From positions 76,500 through 140,499 of the forward strand of contig JBCCHN010000001.1 of the NCBI GenBank assembly GCA_039028695.1: a stretch of 64,000 nt of DNA, in the 5' to 3' direction. The stretch comes from JANQKX01 sp039028695. GTDB lineage: Bacteria > Pseudomonadota > Alphaproteobacteria > Kiloniellales > Kiloniellaceae. Below are positions 9,152 through 17,259 of this stretch, piece by piece. Position 1 is the first letter of the stretch. The number at the start of each line of letters is the position of its first letter. A program made the translations under genes and the position numbers. The notes beneath the pieces were generated by a model. That model was not told where the DNA came from. It ran no database searches and saw only the letters and a program-made list of their open reading frames with translations.

Positions 9152-10194
9152 GCGATACACAACCAGCCCTCCTGATCGTCGATGATAACGAAGACAATCG
9201 TTACACCTTGGCCCGGCGCTTGAAAAGAGAAGGCTTTGAGAACCTTACCGAGGCGGTTAACGGCCAAGAAGCTCTCTCCCTTTTGAAGGAACAAACCTTC
9301 GATCTGGTTTTACTGGATATAATGATGCCCGTTTTGAACGGCTATGAAACATTAGAGCAAATGAAGTCGGACATGGCTTTGAGGGATACCCCGGTCATCA
9401 TGATTTCAGCGGTCGACGAAATTGAGAGCGTGGTTCGCTGCATTCAGCTGGGCGCGGAAGATCATTTGCCAAAGCCTTTTAACGCTGCGCTGCTTAGGGC
9501 GCGGATCTCGGCAAGCCTGGAAAAGAAGCGCCTTAAGGATCAGCAGGACAGTTATTTGAAGCAAATTGAGGTAGAAAAAAAGCGCGCTGACGAATTGCTT
9601 CACGCCACCCTACCGAGCGCGGCGGTTCACGAGCTCAAGACGACGAACATGGTGCGACCTCGGCGTTTTGAGGATGTGGCGGTTTTATTTTGCGACGTGG
9701 TTGGTTTTACCAACTATTGTGACCAGCACGCCCCAGAGCAGGTCGTTGCCCATTTGCAAGAATTGGTAAACGCCTGTGAGGATATTGTCGCCCGTCACGG
9801 TCTCGAAAAAATCAAGACCATCGGTGATGCCTTCATGGCAACCGCGGGCCTGCTGCAGTACGTGGAAAATCCTGCGGTCGCGAGCGTGCGGGCCGGATTT
9901 GAGATTATTGACTCGGTGAAGAAACAAGATGCGGGTTGGGATTTGCGGGTCGGCATACATCTGGGTCCCGTCGTTGCAGGCGTCGTCGGGCGCAAACAGT
10001 ACGTTTTTGACCTTTGGGGGGATACGGTCAATGTGGCTTCGCGCATCGTCGAGCAGGCCGAGCCCTCTAGCTTATTGGTCAGCTCCCCTGTTTGGCGCGC
10101 TTTGGACAATACTTACCGTGGCAACTCAAAAGGTTTGGTCAATTTGAAGGGCAAGGGCGATTTAGAATTGATTCAGTGTCTCAAATCGGCATAA
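9148..10194 (+). CDS. Receiver-class III adenylate cyclase fusion
   Basis: The 348-residue protein has a receiver (1-120; Asp57 in LVLLDIMMPVLNG), a coiled-coil linker (about 122-150) and a class III nucleotidyl cyclase domain (170-345). The two metal aspartates are Asp183 (FCDVVGFT) and Asp227 (KTIGDAFMA). The base-selecting positions are Lys223 and Asp288 (FDLWGDTVN), the pair typical of ATP-specific enzymes; guanylate cyclases have Glu and Cys or Ser. The transition-state residues Asn295 and Arg299 (NVASRI) are present. It should make cAMP under control of phosphorylation. It is the last gene of the operon and is followed by a terminator-like hairpin. Confidence 0.93.
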   Translation: MSDTQPALLIVDDNEDNRYTLARRLKREGFENLTEAVNGQEALSLLKEQTFDLVLLDIMMPVLNGYETLEQMKSDMALRDTPVIMISAVDEIESVVRCIQLGAEDHLPKPFNAALLRARISASLEKKRLKDQQDSYLKQIEVEKKRADELLHATLPSAAVHELKTTNMVRPRRFEDVAVLFCDVVGFTNYCDQHAPEQVVAHLQELVNACEDIVARHGLEKIKTIGDAFMATAGLLQYVENPAVASVRAGFEIIDSVKKQDAGWDLRVGIHLGPVVAGVVGRKQYVFDLWGDTVNVASRIVEQAEPSSLLVSSPVWRALDNTYRGNSKGLVNLKGKGDLELIQCLKSA

Positions 10195-10262
10195 ATAGTG
10201 TTTACGAAAAGAATCAAAAGAATTTTGACCAAACAAAAACAGCGCGAAACCCCTATCTACAT

Positions 10263-10284
10263 ACGGCTATCAAGCGCCGTTTTT
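10263..10284 (+). terminator. Candidate intrinsic terminator
   Basis: ACGGC and GCCGT form a 5-bp stem around an 8-base loop, followed directly by five T residues. It lies about 70 bp after the cyclase stop and before the convergent agmatine deiminase gene. The stem is short, so strength is uncertain. Confidence 0.45.
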
Positions 10285-10370
10285 GCGAAGTCTATGAACA
10301 CCTTTTTCTTGTCCCTATAGTCACGCCAATTAGGACGATAACGGCTTGCCGGTCAGACCGTACCGCGCGT

Positions 10371-11453
10371 TTAGGCAGGTTCTTGTTGAGTGACACAGTG
10401 AATGCCACCACCGTTTTCATAGAGGCGATCAACATTTAATAACACAATCTCCCGGCCTGGGTACAACTCAGCGAGCGCTTTGACCGCAAAAGAATCTGCT
10501 GTTTTGTCTCCGAACTCTGGAGTATAAACCGCGCCGTTCCCGACGTAATAGTTCGCATAGCTGGTAAAAAGATCCGGGCTGCTGGACCGGGGTGCAATAG
10601 CGTGGGGGACTTCCACAATCTCAAAATTTCGACCTCGAGCATCCTTCGTCTTCGCCAATATCGCCTTGGACTCGTCCAGAACTTGGCCCCATTCCGAGCG
10701 ATCACCGGGATATCCGCTGGTCATCAAAAGACCAGGCCTCACGACACGAATTGCGCCATCGATATGCCCGTCAGTAATATCTCTACCACGTACACCCGGC
10801 AACCAAATGACCTTTTCGATACCCAATTGCCGTTTTAGCTCCGCCTCTATGTCTTCTTGATTGAGACCGGGATTACGATTGTCGTTTACCCAGCAGCTAT
10901 CTGTTAAAAGGAGGGTTCCATCTCCATCGAACTCCAAGCCACCACCCTCACCCACAACACCGGCTTTGAGATAAGGCCGGCCCAATAACTCGGCTATTGA
11001 TGCCGATATTTTCGTATCTTTATTGTGCCTCTGTTTGCCACCCCAGCCATTAAAGTTCAGATCTAAAATAGCTGACTTACCCGATAATGACTTTAAAAAC
11101 AGGGGACAGTTGTCTCGCGCCCACATGTCGTCGGTCTCAATGCCAACGATCTCTACATTTTGCCCGCAAAGGTCTCGAATCGTCGCGTGATGCTCTTGGC
11201 CAGCCAGCATGGTTACGGGTTCCCGCTCAGCGATTGATCGGGCCAAGCGGGCAAGGCTCTCCTGAAGATCTTCAAAGTATCTGCCTCCGCCATAAATAGA
11301 CGGGGTCGAGGCCCAACATAACCAAGTGCGAGCGTGAGGCGCTTCCTCCGCAGGCGCAAAATAGGGACCGCCGTCTATTGCTGCACCAAACGCGCGTCCC
11401 GACGTCGTCATTGCTGCCATGATGCTCACCATGAAGTATCTACGATTTAGCAT
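10371..11453 (-). CDS. aguA: Agmatine deiminase (peptidyl-arginine deiminase family)
   Basis: This 360-residue member of the PAD_porph/AguA family converts agmatine to N-carbamoylputrescine and ammonia. Conserved stretches are MWARDNCPLFL, GEGGGLEFDGDGTLLLTDSC, DGHIDGAIR and the C-terminal active-site cysteine Cys353 in GGGIHCVTQQEP. The first 24 residues read like a twin-arginine signal (NRRYFM, hydrophobic stretch, AFGA), which is unusual because characterised AguA enzymes are cytoplasmic and the partner amidase next door has no signal. It lies 29 bp downstream of aguB in the same direction, giving the usual two-step agmatine-to-putrescine pair. Whether it is really exported is open. Confidence 0.88.
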   Translation of the reverse strand: MLNRRYFMVSIMAAMTTSGRAFGAAIDGGPYFAPAEEAPHARTWLCWASTPSIYGGGRYFEDLQESLARLARSIAEREPVTMLAGQEHHATIRDLCGQNVEIVGIETDDMWARDNCPLFLKSLSGKSAILDLNFNGWGGKQRHNKDTKISASIAELLGRPYLKAGVVGEGGGLEFDGDGTLLLTDSCWVNDNRNPGLNQEDIEAELKRQLGIEKVIWLPGVRGRDITDGHIDGAIRVVRPGLLMTSGYPGDRSEWGQVLDESKAILAKTKDARGRNFEIVEVPHAIAPRSSSPDLFTSYANYYVGNGAVYTPEFGDKTADSFAVKALAELYPGREIVLLNVDRLYENGGGIHCVTQQEPA

Positions 11454-11482
11454 TTGGAATTCCCATTAGCCTGCCCCGAGAT

Positions 11483-12364
11483 TTAGTCCGTGCGTCCGTC
11501 GAATGTCGCGATGGCTCCATAAAGATCAGGCCTGCGATCCCGGTATATGCCCCATGTGTCACGGTATTCCCGTACTTCCTCGCGGTCGAAGCTATGAAGC
11601 AAAACGCAGCGATCCCGATCATTTGCTTCTGCCACCTTTTCGCCCTTGTGGTTAGCTATGAAGGAACTTCCGTAAAACGTCATTTCCAAGGTCTTGTCAT
11701 GCAAGGCCCTCTCATGTCCAATTCGATTAGAGGCCACCACCGGCAGAATGTTGGCAGCGGCATGTCCACACATGGCATTTTGCCAATGAGCAGCGGAATT
11801 CAAACTGGGCGCTCCCGGTTCCGAGCCAATGGCAGTGGGGTACATCAAGAGCTCCGCGCCGTTCAGCGCCATACAGCGGGCTGCCTCAGGAAACCATTGA
11901 TCCCAACAGATGCCCACGCCTATCTTGCCGAAGCCGGTCTCCCACACCTCAAAACCCGTGTCTCCAGGCGAGAAATAGTGTTTCTCCTGATAACCGATGG
12001 CATTGGGGATATGGCTTTTGCGGTAGATCCCCAAGATAGAACCATCTCCATCAATCATGGCCACCGAATTAAAAAAGGCATTGCCTTCGCGCTCGAACCA
12101 ACTGGTCGGTAAGACCACGCCCAATTCTCTTGCCAAAGCTGCCATAGCGCCAACAATCGGACTTTGATCCTGAGAACGGGCCAATTTGAGATGGTCGTAG
12201 TGCTGTTCGATACAAAAATAGGGTGTTTCAAAAAGCTCTTGGATCAAGATAACCTGCGCACCCTGCCCTGCCGCCTCTCGAATCAAGGATACGGCAGACT
12301 CAAGATTTTTCTCTAAATCCCAAGAGCAAGCCATCTGTGTGGCGGCAACGGTCAGGCTGGTCAT
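11483..12364 (-). CDS. aguB: N-carbamoylputrescine amidase
   Basis: This 293-residue nitrilase-superfamily enzyme is expected to hydrolyse N-carbamoylputrescine to putrescine, CO2 and ammonia. The catalytic triad is visible: Glu43 (IQELFETPYF), Lys116 (IYRKSHIPNA) and Cys153 (GICWDQWFPE). ELFETPYFC and the HIPNAIGYQEKHYFSPGD region are characteristic of the AguB branch. The length is normal, and the start is supported by GGAG nine bases upstream of the ATG. It is the first intact gene of the cluster and is followed by aguA. Upstream lie remnants of a cysteine hydrolase and an aminotransferase on the same strand, so the operon was probably longer. Confidence 0.93.
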   Translation of the reverse strand: MTSLTVAATQMACSWDLEKNLESAVSLIREAAGQGAQVILIQELFETPYFCIEQHYDHLKLARSQDQSPIVGAMAALARELGVVLPTSWFEREGNAFFNSVAMIDGDGSILGIYRKSHIPNAIGYQEKHYFSPGDTGFEVWETGFGKIGVGICWDQWFPEAARCMALNGAELLMYPTAIGSEPGAPSLNSAAHWQNAMCGHAAANILPVVASNRIGHERALHDKTLEMTFYGSSFIANHKGEKVAEANDRDRCVLLHSFDREEVREYRDTWGIYRDRRPDLYGAIATFDGRTD

Positions 12365-12413
12365 CGGCTTTTTTCTCCAACCAAGTCAGACAAATCAATA
12401 AAGTTAACGACTA

Positions 12414-12660
12414 TCACTGAACAGATGAGTCAACAGCAATACCTTCTGAAAGTGATTTTTGATGCACCTCCGAAATTGCTTCTCGCAGCATCTCCACTAA
12501 ATCTTCAACCTACGCTCTTGTAATGGTCAAGGGTGGCAACAAGACATTTATGTCGCCCGAGGGTCCAACCAGCAATCCCCACGATTCCGCCGCTTCCGAA
12601 ATGAGATTGCCGATATTTATTTCTATTGGTTCGGTCACGGCGCTTGTCATGAAGTTGTTT
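12414..12660 (-). pseudogene. C-terminal remnant of a class III aminotransferase
   Basis: Reading the minus strand gives GLLVGPSGDINVLLPPLTITRA, then an in-frame TAG, then VEDLVEMLREAISEVHQKSL and a normal stop at 12414-12416. This matches the C-terminus of class III PLP aminotransferases (GPSGD, then PPLTIT, then an amphipathic helix). The TAG sits where the family usually has Gln, so a single C-to-T change in a CAG codon explains it. Upstream of residues FMTSAV the sense is lost. Only about 80 codons survive. It lies 50 bp upstream of aguB on the same strand and may once have processed putrescine or its product. Confidence 0.7.
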
Positions 12661-12851
12661 TTATGGCGACCAATAAACGGGCACGAACGCAGCCGTCCGG
12701 AGTGCAGCCGTTGAGGATCAATGCATCGACGTCTTTGTTGATCAGCCAAGCGGAGAGGTTGGCGTAAAAAAACTGCATTTGGCTGAGTATGACGCATATT
12801 ATAGTCGCTAAGCGTGGGAGAAAGCATATCTAATAAATGACTTCCTGGCAC
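12647..12851 (-). pseudogene. Frameshifted remnant of an isochorismatase-family cysteine hydrolase
   Basis: One frame gives PGSHLLDMLSPTLSDYN and TQPNAVF; after a frameshift near 12770 the next frame gives YANLSAWLINKDVDALIL and NGCTPDGCVRA before a stop at 12647. Together these match the core of isochorismatase-like / N-carbamoylsarcosine-amidase-like hydrolases: the segment before the conserved SAFFGTNL-type motif, then GC(T)xxGCVRA with the catalytic cysteine. The N-terminal third and everything after CVRARLLVA are missing. It is directly fused to the aminotransferase remnant, which implies a deletion joining two genes. The family assignment is good; the original substrate is unknown. Confidence 0.65.
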
Positions 12852-13109
12852 TGTTTAAGTCACCTTGACCAGATCGGGAGACTTTTTGACGATTTCCGAT
12901 CGTTTATGCCCCACCCTTAGATTGATCAAAACTTGTATTGGCAAGTGGGGGACTGAAAACACTAATATCGAACAGCAACTTATAGATGCTATTCATCGCC
13001 TCCAAAATGTTACCGAGCCCGTACCCTGTAATTTGCAAGGTGTGAAGATCTGACGAGGTTTCAATCATGAATTGCCTTAGAATCTCCCATCATCACAGTT
13101 GAGAAGTTG
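12852..13109. other. Spacer between the agu remnants and the sit operon
   Basis: About 260 bp with no supportable gene. A 62-codon open frame (12865-13053, plus) has no recognisable family and no clear ribosome-binding site. Nothing else was recognised here. Confidence 0.4.
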
Positions 13110-13132
13110 TTGCGAATGATTATCATTTGCAA
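13110..13132. promoter_or_regulatory. Mur/Fur-type palindromic operator
   Basis: TTGCGAATGAT-T-ATCATTTGCAA is a 23-bp palindrome with one mismatched pair. The arms (TGCAAATGAT) resemble the TGCAAAT-type boxes of alphaproteobacterial Mur and the GATAATGATAATC-type Fur boxes. It lies about 80-110 bp upstream of the metal ABC transporter operon, as expected for Mn- or Fe-dependent repression. This agrees with the sitABCD assignment. Confidence 0.75.
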
Positions 13133-13163
13133 TATCAGTAAATCATGTTATCAGTGGGTTGGC

Positions 13164-13192
13164 ACGCGATTTAGAGCGCGATTAGGTCGCGT
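13164..13192. repeat. Short CGCGATT direct repeat in the sit leader
   Basis: GCGATT(T)AG occurs twice in close succession (acgcgatttag, gcgcgattag) followed by gtcgcg, between the Mur/Fur-type box and the sitA start. It may be part of the 5' leader structure or a second protein-binding site; no known riboswitch fold was recognised. Confidence 0.3.
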
Positions 13193-13214
13193 TTTGATGG
13201 TTCGGTACTGACCC

Positions 13215-14150
13215 ATGGATCAAAAAACGATGAAAGGGCCCTTTATGACCTCAATAACCACACGCTTGATGGCGGCGGCGGTGGCAACTGCTCTGATGGC
13301 GGGCACTGCCTTTGCCGATGAAAAGCGGATGAAGGTCGTAACTACATTCACGGTACTGGCCGACATGGCGCAGCACGTCGCAGGAGGCGCCGCAGATGTA
13401 ATTTCCATTACTAAGCCTGGTGCGGAGATTCACGGATATGAGCCGACGCCACAGGATATCGTTAGGGCCCAGGACGCCGATCTCATTCTCTGGAACGGGA
13501 TGAACCTAGAACTTTGGTTCGAGCAGTTCTTAGGTAATCTGGGTGACGTGCCCTCGGCTACATTAACCGATGGGATCGACCCCATCCCGATCGCGGCGGG
13601 CGCCTACCAGGGCAAGCCTAACCCACATGCCTGGATGGGTCTTAATAACGCCCTGATCTATATCGACAACATCCTCGAAGCCTTTGCTCAGCACGACCCT
13701 GATAACGCCGCCATCTATGTAAAGAACGCATTGGCTTACAAGGACAAACTACGGGCCACATTGGAGCCATTACGCCAGCGGATCGCGGCCATCCCTGAGT
13801 CCCAACGATGGCTGGTCACGTGCGAAGGTGCGTTCAGCTATCTGGCGCGCGATTTCGGCATGAAGGAGCTTTATCTCTGGCCAATGAATGCTGATCAGAT
13901 GGGTACGCCCCAGCAGGTTCGCGCCGTCATTGACGGGGTTCAAGGCAACGCCATTCCCGTCGTGTTTTGCGAAAGCACCGTGAACACCGCACCGGCCGAA
14001 CAGGTAGCACGGGAAACCGGCTCCCGTTATGGTGGTGTGCTCTACGTCGACAGCCTCTCCGAGTCTGATGGTCCCGTTCCCACCTACCTCGACCTGCTGA
14101 AAGTCACTTCCCAAACCGTGGCGGATGGACTTACGGCCGCCACGAACTGA
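13215..14150 (+). CDS. sitA: Manganese/zinc/iron ABC transporter substrate-binding protein
   Basis: This 311-codon member of the cluster A-I metal-binding lipoprotein/ZnuA-like family (PF01297) captures Mn2+, Zn2+ or Fe2+ in the periplasm. It has a signal peptide (ITTRLMAAAVATALMAGTAFA), then VVTTFTVLADMAQHVAG. Metal-ligand candidates are the His in EIHGYEPTPQD, the His in NPHAWMGL, Glu in TCEGAFSYLARDF and Asp in VLYVDSLSESDGP. There is no long His-rich loop, which favours Mn/Fe over Zn. In-frame starts at 13230 and 13245 are also possible; 13245 has AAAGGG six bases upstream and gives a more normal signal peptide. It is the first gene of sitABCD, behind the palindrome at 13110-13132. Confidence 0.9.
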   Translation: MDQKTMKGPFMTSITTRLMAAAVATALMAGTAFADEKRMKVVTTFTVLADMAQHVAGGAADVISITKPGAEIHGYEPTPQDIVRAQDADLILWNGMNLELWFEQFLGNLGDVPSATLTDGIDPIPIAAGAYQGKPNPHAWMGLNNALIYIDNILEAFAQHDPDNAAIYVKNALAYKDKLRATLEPLRQRIAAIPESQRWLVTCEGAFSYLARDFGMKELYLWPMNADQMGTPQQVRAVIDGVQGNAIPVVFCESTVNTAPAEQVARETGSRYGGVLYVDSLSESDGPVPTYLDLLKVTSQTVADGLTAATN

Positions 14151-14260
14151 GAGAACTTTCGTCTCCGAGAATCTAATGCGTACGCCGCTGCTCGGTAGAT
14201 CTCTTCGGTCGTAGGCCCCATACTCTCCGATGGAAGGATCGAAATAAAGGACGTATCGGC

Positions 14261-15181
14261 ATGAAGGACGAAAGGCAGATCACCAGATCAGCGCCCTCCG
14301 AGGGCGTTGGTTCGAACGCAGACCCAGAGGAAAACGCGGGATTAGTGACGCGGGACGTTACGGTAACCTATCGCAACGGTCATACGGCCATGCGTCACGC
14401 TACTTTCGCGATCCCGCGCGGCACCATTACAGCATTGGTGGGCGTGAACGGGTCAGGCAAATCCACGCTGTTCAAGGCTGTCATGGGCTTCGTGCCTGTA
14501 GTCAAGGGAGAAATCCTCCTGCTGGGCATGAGCGTGAAACAGGCGCTGAAACGGAATCTCGTCGCCTATGTACCTCAGGCCGAAGAGGTCGATTGGTCGT
14601 TTCCCGTGCTGGTCGAGGATGTGGTGATGATGGGGCGCTATGGGCATATGGGCTTTATGCGCCGCCCGAGCCGCGCCGACCATGCCGCGGTCGATTCCGC
14701 CTTGAGACGCGTTAATATCCAGGAGTATCGCAAACGCCAGATCGGAGAGCTTTCAGGCGGGCAGAAGAAGCGTGTCTTCCTAGCCCGCGCACTGGCGCAG
14801 AACGGGCAGGTGATCCTGCTTGATGAGCCCTTCACCGGAGTCGATGTAACGACTGAAGAGCAGATTATCGAGCTATTGCGCGAACTGCGCGATGAAGGGC
14901 GCGTAATGCTGGTCTCCACCCATAACCTGGGCACGGTGCCGGAGTTCTGCGACCGAGCGGTTCTGGTTAACGGGACCGTGTTGGCCTACGGACCGACAGA
15001 AACTACCTTCAACCGCGAAAACCTCGAAAAAGCATTTGGCGGCGTGCTTCGGCATTTCACTCTCGGCGGAGCCGACCTGCACGATGACGATGACAGACGC
15101 AAGGTGTCCATAATTACAGACGACGAACGGCCCTTCATCCAGTATGGCGGTAAGACCCAGATTACCGGGGGGCGGGAGTGA
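14261..15181 (+). CDS. sitB: Metal ABC transporter ATP-binding protein
   Basis: The 306-residue ATPase energises Mn/Fe/Zn import. Walker A is GVNGSGKST, the Q-loop lies in YVPQAEEVDWSFP, the signature is LSGGQKKRVFLARAL, Walker B is VILLDEPFTGVD and the switch His is in LVSTHNLG. VDWSFPV is characteristic of the Mn/Zn (SitB/MntB/ZnuC-like) branch. About 28 N-terminal residues precede the ABC fold and a C-terminal extension of about 50 residues follows it; neither is recognised. The end overlaps the next gene by 4 bp, where the permease starts with GTG. Confidence 0.93.
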   Translation: MKDERQITRSAPSEGVGSNADPEENAGLVTRDVTVTYRNGHTAMRHATFAIPRGTITALVGVNGSGKSTLFKAVMGFVPVVKGEILLLGMSVKQALKRNLVAYVPQAEEVDWSFPVLVEDVVMMGRYGHMGFMRRPSRADHAAVDSALRRVNIQEYRKRQIGELSGGQKKRVFLARALAQNGQVILLDEPFTGVDVTTEEQIIELLRELRDEGRVMLVSTHNLGTVPEFCDRAVLVNGTVLAYGPTETTFNRENLEKAFGGVLRHFTLGGADLHDDDDRRKVSIITDDERPFIQYGGKTQITGGRE

Positions 15182-16038
15182 CCACGATCCTCGAGCCATT
15201 CAACTACGATTACATGACAAATGCGATGTGGGTCTCGGCACTTGTCGGCGGTGTCTGCGCCTTCCTGTCCTGTTACCTCATGCTCAAGGGCTGGTCGCTG
15301 ATCGGCGACGCTCTCTCGCATTCTGTCGTACCAGGCGTGGCGGGGGCCTATATCCTTGGTCTACCCTTCGCGCTCGGGGCCTTTATCTCTGGTGGATTGG
15401 CTGCGGCGGCGATCCTGTTCCTGTCCGATCGTTCCGGCCTCAGGGTCGATGTGATCATCGGTATCATCCTCACCTCGTTTTTTGGGCTCGGTCTGTTCAT
15501 AGCCTCGATCAATCCGATGTCGGTCTCAATCCAGACCATAACCATGGGAAACATATTGGCCATCACGCCCGAAGACACGCTGCAGTTGGCTATCATCGGT
15601 TTCGGATCCCTCGCGGTACTGCTTTTAAAGTGGAAGGATATGCTGGTCGTTTTCTTCGATGAAAGCCATGCACGCTCGATCGGACTGCGCCCCGGCCTTC
15701 TCAAGGCTGTGTTCTTCATGCTGCTTTCGGCCTGCGTCGTCGCGGCGATGCAGACGGTTGGCGCGTTTCTAGTGATCGCAATGGTAGTAACGCCAGGCGC
15801 CACGGCCTATCTGTTTTGTGACCGTTTTCCGCGGTTGCTTGTTACCTCGGTCACCATCGGAGTGATCACGAGTTTCGTTGGCGCCTACATCAGCTACTTC
15901 GTCGACGGGGCGACGGGCGGTGTCATCGTCATGCTTCAGACTGCGATTTTTCTCGGGGCATTCTTCCTGGCGCCGAAATATGGGCTTCTGTCGGCTAAAC
16001 GCAAGGCAATCAAGGTGCCGAAAGTGGAGCCTGCATGA
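15178..16038 (+). CDS. sitC: Metal ABC transporter permease
   Basis: This 286-residue ABC-3 family permease has about eight or nine membrane helices. Conserved parts include CYLMLKGWSLIGDALSHSVV near the N-terminus and VTPGATAYL in the second half. The start is GTG at 15178, overlapping the ATPase stop by 4 bp. The following permease gene again overlaps by 4 bp, so the two should form a heterodimeric channel. Confidence 0.93.
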   Translation: MTTILEPFNYDYMTNAMWVSALVGGVCAFLSCYLMLKGWSLIGDALSHSVVPGVAGAYILGLPFALGAFISGGLAAAAILFLSDRSGLRVDVIIGIILTSFFGLGLFIASINPMSVSIQTITMGNILAITPEDTLQLAIIGFGSLAVLLLKWKDMLVVFFDESHARSIGLRPGLLKAVFFMLLSACVVAAMQTVGAFLVIAMVVTPGATAYLFCDRFPRLLVTSVTIGVITSFVGAYISYFVDGATGGVIVMLQTAIFLGAFFLAPKYGLLSAKRKAIKVPKVEPA

Positions 16039-16871
16039 TGATGGACTCCCTGATGATGCCGTTTCAATTTGGATTCATGCTGAACGCCTTCTGGATCGCC
16101 ATAATCGTCTCAGTCCCGTCGGCGCTCCTCTCCTGCTACCTCGTGCTCAAGGGCTGGGCGCTGATGGGCGACGCCGTATGCCACGCCGTGCTGCCTGGCA
16201 TTGTCCTTGCCTACATCGCGGGCTTCCCATTGATCATTGGCGCCTTCGGGGCGGGTATGCTAACCGGGGTTGCCTCAGGATATCTGTCCAACAACAGCCG
16301 GCTCAAGCAGGATACGGTGATGGGCGTGGTTTTTTCCGGCATGTTCGGCCTTGGTATTGTGATGTATGTCGCGATAAGAACCAACGTACATCTCGACCAC
16401 ATCTTGTTCGGCAATATGCTGGGGGTGGACAGCGATGATTTGTGGACAGCGGGGATCATCTCGGCCTTTGTCGCCGCAACGTTGGCGGTGAAATGGAAGG
16501 ACTTTTTGCTGTTCGCCTTCGATCCAGCCCAAGCGCGGGTTTCGGGTCTCCCTGTCAGTTTATTACATTATGGTTTGCTCAGCATTCTATCAATGACCAT
16601 CGTCGCCACGTTGTCTGCCTCAGGATTGATCCTTGCCGTCGGTCTGCTGATTGCACCCGGTGCGATAGCTTTCCTGCTAGTGCGTACCTTCGAGAAGATG
16701 CTGATCATGGCCGTGGTCATTTGTATGATCTCGATGCTGGCAGGCGTCTATCTCAGCTTCTTCATTGATAGTGCACCTGCACCGACCATCGTTCTGATTC
16801 TGAGTGCATTGTTCGTGCTCTCTTTCGTTCGCAAGATAATTCAGGTTCGACGAGCGTCTAGAATAACATGA
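16035..16871 (+). CDS. sitD: Metal ABC transporter permease
   Basis: This 278-residue ABC-3 family permease is homologous to the preceding gene (CYLVLKGWALMGDAVCHAVL matches its CYLMLKGWSLIGDALSHSVV) and also has about eight or nine membrane helices, with LIAPGAIAFLL in the second half. Two permeases per operon is the SitCD/MntCD pattern and differs from ZnuABC systems, which have one. It is the last gene of the operon. Confidence 0.93.
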   Translation: MMMDSLMMPFQFGFMLNAFWIAIIVSVPSALLSCYLVLKGWALMGDAVCHAVLPGIVLAYIAGFPLIIGAFGAGMLTGVASGYLSNNSRLKQDTVMGVVFSGMFGLGIVMYVAIRTNVHLDHILFGNMLGVDSDDLWTAGIISAFVAATLAVKWKDFLLFAFDPAQARVSGLPVSLLHYGLLSILSMTIVATLSASGLILAVGLLIAPGAIAFLLVRTFEKMLIMAVVICMISMLAGVYLSFFIDSAPAPTIVLILSALFVLSFVRKIIQVRRASRIT

Positions 16872-17259
16872 ATTCCCGAATATCATTTAAGTTCGCCAAG
16901 GCTCGGCCTGTCTCGCGCCAGTTGAGGCCGACCTATTCGCAAGGTAGTGCATCTGCGATTAGAATTGCGCTTGATGTCACAGCGTCGAACGCAATGCCGC
17001 CGACTTGCATCTCCTCCGTCGCTATCTACGAACGACAAAGGGCTTCGATCATCAAATCTTGAAACGAGGTCACAAACCGAACGTCACGGAAGAGAGTACC
17101 GGAAACTCCAACGAATAAGAAACCAATGCAATGAAGCTCACCCACCCGATCCGCCTCTCGCAGCGGAAACCAGATAGGCCGCGCGCGAAATTCGCTGACT
17201 GCCAAAGCGAAATATCCATCGCGCTTCGACAGCGTGAGAACTGGCGAAAGAGTTAACCG
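16872..17259. other. Intergenic region after sitD
   Basis: About 390 bp without a supportable gene. Short open frames here have no recognisable motif. No clear terminator hairpin was seen after sitD, so readthrough into the SPFH block cannot be excluded. Confidence 0.45.

Noticed and set aside
12865..13053. A 62-codon plus-strand frame upstream of sitA
   Set aside because: It has no family match that I recognise and no convincing ribosome-binding site. The C-terminal part looks protein-like but I could not support it.
15348..15803. A 151-codon minus-strand frame inside sitC
   Set aside because: It is antisense to a clear ABC-3 permease and has low-complexity Ser/Thr/Met content typical of antisense frames.
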